From: Firmicutes bacterium HGW-Firmicutes-10
Lineage (GTDB): Bacteria; Bacillota_I; Bacilli_A; Erysipelotrichales; Erysipelotrichaceae
Assembly: GCA_002841605.1 (NCBI GenBank)
Contig: PHAF01000024.1
Coordinates: 1-16,297, forward strand
Length of the DNA: 16,297 nt
Direction of reading: 5' to 3'
Shown here: one piece after another, positions 7,329 to 13,828 of the stretch
Layout: each line of letters opens with the position of its first letter
Numbering within the stretch: position 1 is the stretch's first letter
Position numbers and translations under genes: made by a program
The notes under the pieces: generated by a model
The model's database searches: none
What the model was told of the DNA's origin: nothing
The model's input: the letters and a program-made list of their open reading frames with translations, nothing else

Positions 7329-8441
7329 CTAATTACTGATCCTATTTTCACCTTCGCTGCGCGATTTCTGCATCAGACCATTTAAACGGCTGATCAGTAA
7401 ATCAAAATTTTCTCCCGGTAATCGCTGAACAACCGCGAAATTTGAGGGTAATTTTATTTTTGGTAAGAAATCCGTAACTGCTATAATGCTCACCAGTCGT
7501 TGTGCGACATATACTGCCTGGTGAAGTTTGATTTCTGGCATGAAAATCACAAAATCTCCGTCGGTCCAGCGACCCAACACATCAACGAGTCTTAAGTCAG
7601 ATCGGACGATTTGAACAAGCTGTTCCATGATTTTTTCGCCTTTCTCCTGACCATATACCGCGAATATCTCTTTGATGTCTGAAAATGAGAACATAATTAA
7701 TGAGAAAGGTGTCTCATATCGATCACTGCGCGCAATCTCTGCATATATCAGTTCTTCAACTTTGCGGTGAGTTACCGCTCCAGTCGTCAAATCCTCGATA
7801 GCTCTGCGTTGAACTTCTTCAAACAGATTTGCTATTTCCGATTCTTTAAGTTTGAGCTGGTCTTCATAATTTTCGATTTGCTGAATGTATGTTGCAAACA
7901 TCAGACTTACAAACAGCAAGTTGATGCCGACAACGGAATAGTTGCTTACGGTTAGTACAATTAATGGCACTAAACCGCTGATTGTTCCTGTAAACTCAAA
8001 GTTCAACAGTAAGGTGAGCATCGCAACACTTGCCAACGCAAACAACCACTGGAAAATCTTAAGTTTTCGACTAATGGTGATAAAAGGCAATATGGTCAGT
8101 GTAATGAAAAAATATTGAATGGAGAATTCATTACCCACATATAACCATATGTTGGCAAACAAAGCGGGACCGATCAATAGATTCAATAGAATAGCTGGAA
8201 TGTATTGCTTTTTCAATTTAATCAAGAAACCTACGAAGCATACAAGCAAGACGACGACGCCATTGGCGATGATCGCATATAGATAAGTCGGTAAATCAAC
8301 GTACGCATATAAAGCAGCAAACCCTGAAAACAGAAAAAAGGACAACACGGCAACAGTGATTGTTATCCCATTTTTTTGCTTTTCAAAACGAGTAAGGACA
8401 TCCACATTCTCAACTGAAACTTTTTTAGCTTTTTTACCCAT
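7329..8441 (-). CDS. Membrane protein with degenerate GGDEF domain, predicted c-di-GMP receptor
   Basis: This 370-residue protein has about six TM segments (residues 27-185), a short coiled coil (186-213) and a C-terminal GGDEF fold (214-370). It aligns almost without gaps with the protein at 9125-10237, also 370 residues. The catalytic signature is destroyed: the GG(D/E)EF position reads TDGDF (293-297), the metal aspartate of FDLDD is serine (S252), the guanine-contacting asparagine is F260, and the GD aspartate is E269. The inhibitory-site motif RxxD is intact as R284-L-V-D287, exactly five residues before the signature as in active cyclases. Loss of catalysis with a kept I-site is what is known for PelD-type c-di-GMP receptors, so this is probably a membrane sensor and not an enzyme. 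It has its own promoter and terminator; a purine-rich GGGG stretch precedes the ATG. Confidence 0.9.
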   Translation of the reverse strand: MGKKAKKVSVENVDVLTRFEKQKNGITITVAVLSFFLFSGFAALYAYVDLPTYLYAIIANGVVVLLVCFVGFLIKLKKQYIPAILLNLLIGPALFANIWLYVGNEFSIQYFFITLTILPFITISRKLKIFQWLFALASVAMLTLLLNFEFTGTISGLVPLIVLTVSNYSVVGINLLFVSLMFATYIQQIENYEDQLKLKESEIANLFEEVQRRAIEDLTTGAVTHRKVEELIYAEIARSDRYETPFSLIMFSFSDIKEIFAVYGQEKGEKIMEQLVQIVRSDLRLVDVLGRWTDGDFVIFMPEIKLHQAVYVAQRLVSIIAVTDFLPKIKLPSNFAVVQRLPGENFDLLISRLNGLMQKSRSEGENRISN

Positions 8442-8464
8442 AATGATCCCCGCTTACTATTATT

Positions 8465-8492
8465 AATATCTCACAAAAACAAACCATGTCAA
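8465..8492 (-). promoter_or_regulatory. Promoter of the degenerate GGDEF gene
   Basis: TTGACA (8487-8492), 16-bp spacer, GATATT (8465-8470) with a TG one base upstream of the -10. The same elements with the same spacing precede the paralogue at 10263-10290, together with a shared AGTAAGC in the leader, so the promoter was duplicated along with the gene. Confidence 0.75.
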
Positions 8493-8557
8493 TAGAACAT
8501 ATTTACAATTTGGTAAAATTTCTCACAACTGAAACCTTAAGATAACTTTGTTACAGT

Positions 8558-9094
8558 TTATCCGTTGTTATTTAATTTTTTTGCCCGAAAATGATACGTT
8601 ACAAACGGCATGATGCAAAATATCAGTGACATGGTCGATAACCCCGTCAACATAAACAAAGGCAATGTAACCATCTCGCCGGATGTCTGAAAAGTCGATA
8701 ATAAGAAGCCAAACAATACTACCGGAATCAGACTGATCAGTGTATATATCCCGAAACGTTTAGATTCCCTTTTATATCGCTGAGATTTCCCTTCGGTATC
8801 CGAGTAAAAAGGTGTTGTGCCTTTCGATGCCCTAAAAAAATGTAGCTCTTCATGAGTAAAAACATGTTCCCAGCCATTTTGAACATATGATTGAAAGTAT
8901 TCTTCTGTGGCACTTTGTTGATAATCAATCAAGAAATCGACTTCCTGCTTTTCTAGGGGAAACAACTGATAACTCAGCAATGGAATCCGGTAATTCCTCA
9001 CCATTAAACCTTTTGATGCAAATTCACTTAAGCGTTTTAGGTCTTGCTGATCAGAAAATGCCAGTGCCGTAACTATGACAAACTTATCTTTCAT
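8558..9094 (-). CDS. DUF2812 domain membrane protein
   Basis: This 178-residue protein has a cytoplasmic DUF2812 domain at about residues 12-108, recognisable by LSEFASKGL, the VDFLIDYQ strand, EEYFQSYVQNGWEHV and the terminal FFRASKGTTPFYSD. Two TM helices follow (about 114-134 and 142-167). The function of the family is unknown. DUF2812 proteins are often encoded beside PadR-type repressors and respond to membrane or antibiotic stress; no PadR gene is here. Instead it lies 30 nt after the intact diguanylate cyclase gene and before the degenerate paralogue, so it is probably co-transcribed with the cyclase. AGAGAGGT at 9101-9108 supports the ATG at 9092-9094. Confidence 0.8.
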   Translation of the reverse strand: MKDKFVIVTALAFSDQQDLKRLSEFASKGLMVRNYRIPLLSYQLFPLEKQEVDFLIDYQQSATEEYFQSYVQNGWEHVFTHEELHFFRASKGTTPFYSDTEGKSQRYKRESKRFGIYTLISLIPVVLFGFLLSTFQTSGEMVTLPLFMLTGLSTMSLIFCIMPFVTYHFRAKKLNNNG

Positions 9095-9124
9095 AAAAAT
9101 ACCTCTCTCTATAGAACCATTTTA

Positions 9125-10237
9125 TTAATAACAAACCTGGTTTTTACCATTGCCTTTTGCCTGATACATTGCCTGGTCTAAACGACGGTAAAAATTTTCA
9201 AATGACTCCCCGCTCATTCGCTGTGCAACACCGAAACTTGCTGTGATGTGGATACCTCCGGAAAACTCGGTTTTATCAATGATCGTCTTTACTCTTTGTG
9301 CCACATAAATCGCCTGATGGATCTTTATTCCGGGAAGTAAAATCACAAATTCCTCACCGCCCCATCGACCGACCGCATCCACGGAACGCAGGTCCGAGCG
9401 AACGACTTCAATCAGTTGCTTCAATACGCCGTCGCCCACATCATGGCCATACCGGTCATTGATTACCTTGAAGTCATCCAAATCAAAGATGATCATCGAG
9501 AAAAATGTCTTATACCGGTCGCTTCGCGTTGTCTCCGCTTGAATGAGTTCATCCATTTTGCGACGGTTAAATGCCCCGGTCAGAGGATCTTCTCTAGCCA
9601 ATCGGCTAACCTCTTCATAAAGTGATTGTAAATTGTTGGATTTTTCCAACAGGTCCTTTTCATATCGATCAATCAATAATGTATAAAGCAAAAACAATAC
9701 AATCATTAATGCCAAACTGAAAATCAATGAGAAATAGTAAATGATTGTTACAATATTGGCAGGGATATATGCGGTCAGACTATTTGGCGGAATGCGGTTG
9801 AGCATGAGCAAGAGAAACAGGATGTTAGATGCACTGAAGAAAATCATGCAGCGCTTACTGCGATTGTAAATAGTGACCAACGGTAAAATAGCAAAGACCA
9901 CAAACAAGTAGTGATTTCCTATATCCTTTCCCAGATAGAACCAGAGTACGATGAAAACGGGAAAGCCGGCCATCATATTCGCCCAAAAACCGGCTAGAAC
10001 ATATTTCTTTTTCGCATTGAAAAACAGTGTTACAAATAACATGATTCCAAAGAATGTATCATAAAGAATGATCGGCAAAAACACCGAAAAATCTATCAAA
10101 GCGTAATTTATCGCAAATCCGATATAACTAAAACCACCGACCAATCCAGCCAGATTGGTTAGCGTGACCATGCGATGTTGATTTCCGGTTTGTTGCGATG
10201 TAGTCCCCAGGTTAATAAGTTTCTTTATTTTCCCCAT
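9125..10237 (-). CDS. Membrane-bound diguanylate cyclase (GGDEF)
   Basis: This 370-residue protein has about six TM segments (residues 26-187), a coiled coil (188-214) and a complete GGDEF domain. DPLTGAFNRR is at 217-226, FDLDDFKVIND at 251-261 (metal D252, guanine-contacting N260), GHDVGD at 264-269, GGEEF at 293-297 and ASFGVAQ at 333-339. An RxxD inhibitory site, R284-S-V-D287, precedes GGEEF by five residues. It should make c-di-GMP from two GTP at the membrane, with product feedback. The TM region resembles no sensor family I can name; its input signal is unknown. The ATG at 10235-10237 has AGAGGA at 10244-10249. It heads a unit with the DUF2812 gene, and is divergent from the c-di-GMP riboswitch gene, which suggests that this enzyme feeds that switch. 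Confidence 0.95.
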   Translation of the reverse strand: MGKIKKLINLGTTSQQTGNQHRMVTLTNLAGLVGGFSYIGFAINYALIDFSVFLPIILYDTFFGIMLFVTLFFNAKKKYVLAGFWANMMAGFPVFIVLWFYLGKDIGNHYLFVVFAILPLVTIYNRSKRCMIFFSASNILFLLLMLNRIPPNSLTAYIPANIVTIIYYFSLIFSLALMIVLFLLYTLLIDRYEKDLLEKSNNLQSLYEEVSRLAREDPLTGAFNRRKMDELIQAETTRSDRYKTFFSMIIFDLDDFKVINDRYGHDVGDGVLKQLIEVVRSDLRSVDAVGRWGGEEFVILLPGIKIHQAIYVAQRVKTIIDKTEFSGGIHITASFGVAQRMSGESFENFYRRLDQAMYQAKGNGKNQVCY

Positions 10238-10262
10238 ACACGATCCTCTGCTTACTAATATA

Positions 10263-10290
10263 AATATCTCACAAAATATATCGATGTCAA
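10263..10290 (-). promoter_or_regulatory. Promoter of the diguanylate cyclase gene
   Basis: TTGACA (10285-10290), 16-bp spacer, GATATT (10263-10268), TG-extended. It matches the promoter of the degenerate paralogue in both sequence and spacing. The remainder of the 406-bp gap up to 10436 shows nothing I can assign. Confidence 0.75.
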
Positions 10291-10436
10291 TAAAAAACCA
10301 AGGATATCACTAATTTCGGTTAATCCTTCACAATATCTCAATTCATAAATCATATTCCGACGATTAAATGATCGGAAACTGAAATACCTATGCACATTTT
10401 ACGTTTTAAAAAAGCATTAATAAAAATGCATATTAA

Positions 10437-10465
10437 TTGAGATTGGTTAAACAGTGTGATATTAT
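10437..10465 (+). promoter_or_regulatory. Promoter of the riboswitch-surface protein unit
   Basis: TTGAGA (10437-10442), exactly 17 bp, TATTAT (10460-10465), with TG one base before the -10. The predicted start near 10472 lies ten bases ahead of the aptamer, as expected for a riboswitch leader. A 15-bp palindrome covers the -10 (see the next entry). Confidence 0.8.
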
Positions 10466-10469
10466 CACA
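10455..10469 (+). promoter_or_regulatory. Palindrome over the -10 element, candidate operator
   Basis: TGTGATATTATCACA is a perfect 15-bp inverted repeat centred on the -10. Its half-sites TGTGA and TCACA are those of CRP/FNR-type sites, but the spacer is 5 bp rather than 6. A repressor binding here would block transcription. The regulator is unknown and the palindrome could be a chance product of AT-rich DNA. Confidence 0.4.
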
Positions 10470-10481
10470 ATACAAAAGAGA

Positions 10482-10562
10482 ATATTGGTAAACCAGTCGA
10501 AAGGCTGGGGCACAAAGTTCGGCATCTAATGCATATATTTTATGCGATGATCGGCCAACCGC
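10482..10562 (+). ncRNA. c-di-GMP-I (GEMM-I) riboswitch aptamer
   Basis: The leader contains the class I c-di-GMP aptamer. GGTAAACC (10487-10494) matches the conserved GGcAAACc and retains the G equivalent to G20 of the Vibrio Vc2 RNA, which favours c-di-GMP over cGAMP. P2 is a 6-bp stem (10493-10498 with 10503-10508) capped by a GAAA tetraloop. CACAAAG (10511-10517) corresponds to CGCAAAG. P3 (10523-10526 with 10546-10549, and 10531-10535 with 10541-10545) contains the CTAA receptor bulge at 10526-10529. P1 closes by TGGT (10486-10489) with ACCG (10558-10561). Deviations from the consensus are an A/G exchange in the P2-P3 joining strand. It precedes the surface protein gene and is divergent from the diguanylate cyclase gene. 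Confidence 0.88.
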
Positions 10563-10588
10563 AATTTGAGTGGTTGGCCTTTTCTGTT
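10553..10588 (+). terminator. Riboswitch expression platform (intrinsic terminator)
   Basis: A 10-bp stem (10553-10562 with 10570-10579, one G-U pair, seven-base loop) is followed by TTTTCTGTT. Its 5' arm contains the ACCG that closes aptamer P1, so aptamer and terminator exclude each other. Ligand binding should stabilise P1 and allow read-through: a predicted genetic ON switch. Confidence 0.85.
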
Positions 10589-10643
10589 ACCAACTGCTCA
10601 AGAAGTACTTAGCTATAGTGCAGAAATGCAATGAGGAGATATC

Positions 10644-11402
10644 ATGAGAAAAACATTTATATTTGTAGTATTGCTACTCAGTCTGTTTGCTTACAAAGTT
10701 AACGCATCACCGAACACCGGAACATTGCCGGAAAATGGCGTAAAGGTAAACTTTAATGCCGACGGAACCTACAATTCCATCGAAGGAGAAGGTTGGTCAT
10801 CTCATCAACATTCAAATGCCTTGATGCTAACAAAAGGTGACGTAGTCATCCATCTCATGCACTACGTATTCAACGATGGAGAAATCGTTGGTTTCCACTG
10901 GATGGTCGAAGGAGCAACTGCTGTTCTTTGGGTCAAACACGGAACAACCACAGAAGTATATGGTGACGGAACTGAAGGAGATTTCCTGACTAGTGATAAC
11001 AAGCAAATCAGTAATGTCGTATTCTTAATTGAAATCGTTGAGGATGAAGATGAAGAACTAGACGATGATGAAGAATTAGACGATGAAGAAGAACTAGACG
11101 ATGATGAAGAACTAGACGATGAAGAAGAACTAGACGATGAAGAAGAACTAGACGATGATGAAGAACTAGACGATGATGAAGAAGAGTTAGATGATGAAGA
11201 AGACAATGACGACGAAGTTCTTGGAGATGACGATGAAGACGAAGAAGAAGAAAACGTCGATGAAGAAGATGAAGTATTAGGCGATGATGATGAATCTCTG
11301 CCGGATACCTCCGATGCAACTACAGGTGTTGGTTTAATGGCTGGATTGCTTGGTTTCTTCTTATTGCTTGTCTCTAAAAAGAAAAATACGGTTACTCAAT
11401 AG
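10644..11402 (+). CDS. Secreted acidic-repeat surface protein with LPDTS sorting signal
   Basis: This 252-residue protein has a signal peptide (residues 1-21, likely cleaved after VNA), a beta-rich domain of about 110 residues rich in H, W, G and N that I do not recognise (22-132), an extremely acidic region (133-218), and a C-terminal sorting signal: LPDTS (219-223), a hydrophobic helix (about 228-243) and SKKK. The acidic part has seven contiguous EELDD(D/E) hexads (137-178), an eighth offset by one residue (180-185), and two DEVLGDDDE copies (190-198, 209-217). It should be anchored to the wall, with the acidic stalk binding cations or acting as a spacer. LPDTS departs from LPxTG in the last residue. 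GAGGAG at 10633-10638 supports the start. Expression is predicted to need c-di-GMP through the upstream riboswitch. Confidence 0.92.
   Translation: MRKTFIFVVLLLSLFAYKVNASPNTGTLPENGVKVNFNADGTYNSIEGEGWSSHQHSNALMLTKGDVVIHLMHYVFNDGEIVGFHWMVEGATAVLWVKHGTTTEVYGDGTEGDFLTSDNKQISNVVFLIEIVEDEDEELDDDEELDDEEELDDDEELDDEEELDDEEELDDDEELDDDEEELDDEEDNDDEVLGDDDEDEEEENVDEEDEVLGDDDESLPDTSDATTGVGLMAGLLGFFLLLVSKKKNTVTQ
11052..11198 (+). repeat. 18-bp tandem coding repeat (EELDD[D/E] hexads)
   Basis: Seven in-frame 18-bp units (11052-11177), built on gaa-gaa-cta-gac-gat-gat/gaa, then a one-codon offset and an eighth unit. The units are nearly identical at the base level, including the rarer leucine codon cta in most copies, which suggests recent expansion by slippage or recombination. 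Confidence 0.9.
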
Positions 11403-11414
11403 TTTCTCATAATG

Positions 11415-11443
11415 ACTGTCAACCTTTGGTTGGCAGTTTTTTT
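11415..11443 (+). terminator. Intrinsic terminator of the surface protein gene
   Basis: A 10-bp stem (11415-11424 with 11428-11437, one wobble pair, TTT loop) followed by a run of Ts. Confidence 0.9.
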
Positions 11444-11450
11444 ATGAATG

Positions 11451-11483
11451 AAAAAAGGTCTGAGTTTTTATCTCAGACCTTTT
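11451..11483 (-). terminator. Intrinsic terminator of the oxidoreductase operon
   Basis: A 12-bp perfect stem (11472-11483 with 11453-11464) followed on the minus strand by Ts. It stands back to back with the terminator of the convergent surface protein gene and may work in both directions. Confidence 0.88.
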
Positions 11484-11485
11484 CG

Positions 11486-12025
11486 TTAACTTTGACGATA
11501 TGCCAGAGTGAATGCCTTTTGATTCACTTCCACCATTTCCGGATTTTTATCTCCGAACTTCTCACTGATGATATTGAAACCATCCGACTCACTGAACCCC
11601 TCCAACTGACGGACCAATGATCCCAACGCCGCCATGTTCTGCGTACGCTGATTTCCGGCTTCTATTGCTAACTGATAGAAATCAACCATGACCCATTGAA
11701 TATCCGGTCGCGACTCATCTTTTTTGACCATTGAAGCATTCGCCACGATGATTCCACCGGATATAACTCTTGGCAGAAACTTATTAAGAGCCGGCTGATT
11801 CATCGCAAGCAAATGTGTAATCCCATCCGAAATGATCGGTGAACCGACATCATGCTCATCAATGACCACATGACAATTCGCCGTACCGCCCCGCATCTCC
11901 GGACCATAAGAAGGCATCCAGCTGACAAGATAATTCTTATTCATCGCCATCATCGCAATCAACTGCCCTACGGAAAGGACACCTTGACCACCAAAACCCG
12001 CACAAACCATTTTTACCTTTTTCAT
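11486..12025 (-). CDS. 2-oxoacid:ferredoxin oxidoreductase, gamma subunit
   Basis: This 179-residue subunit carries the family signatures GFGGQGVLS (residues 10-18) and SYGPEMRGGTANC (39-51) of the gamma (VorC/KorC) component. In the complex it packs against the alpha/beta core and contributes to CoA binding and electron transfer in oxidative decarboxylation of 2-oxoacids. It is the last gene of the operon; its ATG overlaps the beta subunit stop by four bases (ATGA at 12022-12025), so translation is coupled. The neighbouring leucine dehydrogenase points to branched-chain 2-oxoacids as substrates, but 2-oxoglutarate-type (Kor) subunits are similar and cannot be excluded. Confidence 0.93.
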   Translation of the reverse strand: MKKVKMVCAGFGGQGVLSVGQLIAMMAMNKNYLVSWMPSYGPEMRGGTANCHVVIDEHDVGSPIISDGITHLLAMNQPALNKFLPRVISGGIIVANASMVKKDESRPDIQWVMVDFYQLAIEAGNQRTQNMAALGSLVRQLEGFSESDGFNIISEKFGDKNPEMVEVNQKAFTLAYRQS

Positions 12026-12768
12026 TGTGAGGCTCCCTTGTCCTTAAAGACGCCTAACGGGAAATATGAGGCCATTTCTTCCTTGATATACTTCAAAGAA
12101 TCCACTGGAGACAAGCCCCAACCGATATTACACGACGAAAGAATTTCAATCATACTGAAACCACCGCCGTTTTTCTGAATCTCAAATGCTTTCTTAATGG
12201 CTCTTTTCGCCTTACGGACACTTACTGGATCTGCCGTCATGACTCTTTCAATGTACGCCGCACCCGGAATTTGAGCCATCAACTCTGCCATCCGAATCGG
12301 CTCACCTTGTTTAGATACATCTCGTCCATACGGAGAAGTCGTCGTGATCTGACCCGGCAACGTGGTCGGTGCCATTTGACCGCCCGTCATCCCGTAAATC
12401 GCATTATTGACAAATATAACTGTAATATTATCCCCGCGGTGAGCTGCCTGAACGATTTCACCGGTACCGATCGAAGCCAAATCGCCATCCCCTTGATACG
12501 TAAATACGATTTTATCCGGATGAACACGTTTAACCCCAGTCGCAACCGCCGGGGCACGACCATGAGCTGCCTGAATGGCATCACAATTAAAGAACTCATA
12601 ACTCATGACCGAACAACCGACCGAAGCAATGGCAATCGTGCGATCCAAAATCTCCAACTCTTCTAAACACTCAGCCACCAAACGGTGGATGATACCATGG
12701 GTACAACCCGGGCAATAGGTAAACGGAGTATCGGTCAACCCTTTGGTTTTTTGAAAAACGACAGCCAT
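12022..12768 (-). CDS. 2-oxoacid:ferredoxin oxidoreductase, beta subunit (TPP-binding)
   Basis: This 248-residue subunit binds thiamine pyrophosphate. YCPGCTHG (residues 18-25) supplies the conserved CPGC near the N-terminus. The TPP-Mg motif runs from GDGDLASIG (93-101) to NNAIYGMTGGQ (121-131), and SVGCSV (49-54) is also typical. The short length and absence of extra cysteine clusters match the separate-subunit Vor/Kor type, where the iron-sulfur centres lie on the delta subunit. The start at 12766-12768 is preferred over the longer frame to 12822 because GGGAGGTG lies at 12775-12782 and only one base separates it from the alpha stop. It acts in the cytoplasm, decarboxylating the 2-oxoacid to an acyl-CoA. 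Confidence 0.95.
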   Translation of the reverse strand: MAVVFQKTKGLTDTPFTYCPGCTHGIIHRLVAECLEELEILDRTIAIASVGCSVMSYEFFNCDAIQAAHGRAPAVATGVKRVHPDKIVFTYQGDGDLASIGTGEIVQAAHRGDNITVIFVNNAIYGMTGGQMAPTTLPGQITTTSPYGRDVSKQGEPIRMAELMAQIPGAAYIERVMTADPVSVRKAKRAIKKAFEIQKNGGGFSMIEILSSCNIGWGLSPVDSLKYIKEEMASYFPLGVFKDKGASQ

Positions 12769-12769
12769 C

Positions 12770-13828
12770 TTACTCACCTCCCAGATGCGATTTGACCGCA
12801 TCGGAAATCTCTTTCGGCTCAAAAATCATACCGCCGGCACGACCATAGAAATATACCGGCACTTTCCCGTTGACCGCCAAACGGACATCATGGACCATCT
12901 GACCCATAGACAGCTCGGCCGTCAACATAAACTTCACCTTATCGGCCGCCTCATTGATTTGCTTAAACGGAAACGGATACAGTGTTTTTGGACGGATCAG
13001 ACCGACCTTGATACCTTGTGACCGCATTTCCTCGATTGCCGACTTGACGATTCGCGAAGGAGTTCCATATGCAACCAAAGCAATATCAGCATCTTCCATC
13101 ATATATAAATCCACTTGAACTTCATTTTCTTCGATCGTATCATACTTCTTGCGAAGTGCGATGTTATGATTCTCCAGATCCACCGGATTTAAAAACAGCG
13201 AGTTAATGACATTGCGCGTTCCGCGTGATTGACTCTCACCGGTCGCTGCCCACGGTTTTTCAAATTTCGGCAACGGATCGGTATTGATTTCAACCGGTTC
13301 CATCATCTGACCGATGACACCATCTGCCATGACCATGACCGGATTGCGATATTTCTCAGAAAGCAAAAAAGCATCGCGAACCATTTCGGTTGCTTCCTGA
13401 ACACCATTCGGCGCTAAAACGACAACTTTGTAATCCCCGTTTCCGCCACCGCGGGTCGCTTGATTGTAATCTCCTTGAGCCGGCAAAATACCCCCCAAAC
13501 CAGGACCGCCACGGCTGATTGCCACGATGACACATGGAAGCTCAGCTCCTGCACAGTAAGAAATACCTTCCTGCTTTAATGCGATGCCCGGTGAAGATGA
13601 TGAAGTCATCGTCCGAGCTCCGGCACCGGCCGCACCATAAACCATATTGATCGCGGCCAATTCACTTTCCGCCTGAACAAAAGCTCCCCCGCTTTTAGCC
13701 AGATATTTCGACATATATTCGCAAATCTCATTTTGCGGAGTGATGGGATAACCAAAAAAGGCATCGCATCCTGCCGCTATGGCCGCCTGGGCAATCGCTT
13801 CATTGCCCTTCATCAGAACTTTACTCAT
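12770..13828 (-). CDS. vorB: 2-oxoacid:ferredoxin oxidoreductase, alpha subunit (VorB-like)
   Basis: This 352-residue subunit matches the length and motifs of the protein usually annotated 3-methyl-2-oxobutanoate dehydrogenase subunit VorB: KGNEAIAQAAIAAGC (7-21), GYPITPQNE (26-34), ESELAAINM (54-62) and TSSSSPGIALKQEG (75-88). With the beta subunit it forms the active site that converts a 2-oxoacid and CoA to acyl-CoA, CO2 and reduced ferredoxin. The ATG at 13826-13828 shares a base with the stop of the ferredoxin subunit (TGATG), so the longer frame to 13900 is rejected. The upstream leucine dehydrogenase would supply 2-oxoisocaproate, 2-oxoisovalerate or 2-oxo-3-methylvalerate. Substrate choice between Vor and Kor types is inferred from context. 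Confidence 0.94.
   Translation of the reverse strand: MSKVLMKGNEAIAQAAIAAGCDAFFGYPITPQNEICEYMSKYLAKSGGAFVQAESELAAINMVYGAAGAGARTMTSSSSPGIALKQEGISYCAGAELPCVIVAISRGGPGLGGILPAQGDYNQATRGGGNGDYKVVVLAPNGVQEATEMVRDAFLLSEKYRNPVMVMADGVIGQMMEPVEINTDPLPKFEKPWAATGESQSRGTRNVINSLFLNPVDLENHNIALRKKYDTIEENEVQVDLYMMEDADIALVAYGTPSRIVKSAIEEMRSQGIKVGLIRPKTLYPFPFKQINEAADKVKFMLTAELSMGQMVHDVRLAVNGKVPVYFYGRAGGMIFEPKEISDAVKSHLGGE

Noticed and set aside
10291..10436. Second riboswitch or small gene in the gap upstream of the diguanylate cyclase
   Set aside because: The cyclase promoter gives a leader of about 20 nt, and this stretch shows only a weak GCATT/AATGC hairpin and a 16-codon frame without a ribosome binding site.
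10862..11206. Long poly-serine open frame on the minus strand opposite the acidic repeat
   Set aside because: It is the antisense reading of the gat/gaa repeat; there is no ribosome binding site, promoter or plausible fold, and the plus-strand frame has a signal peptide and sorting signal.
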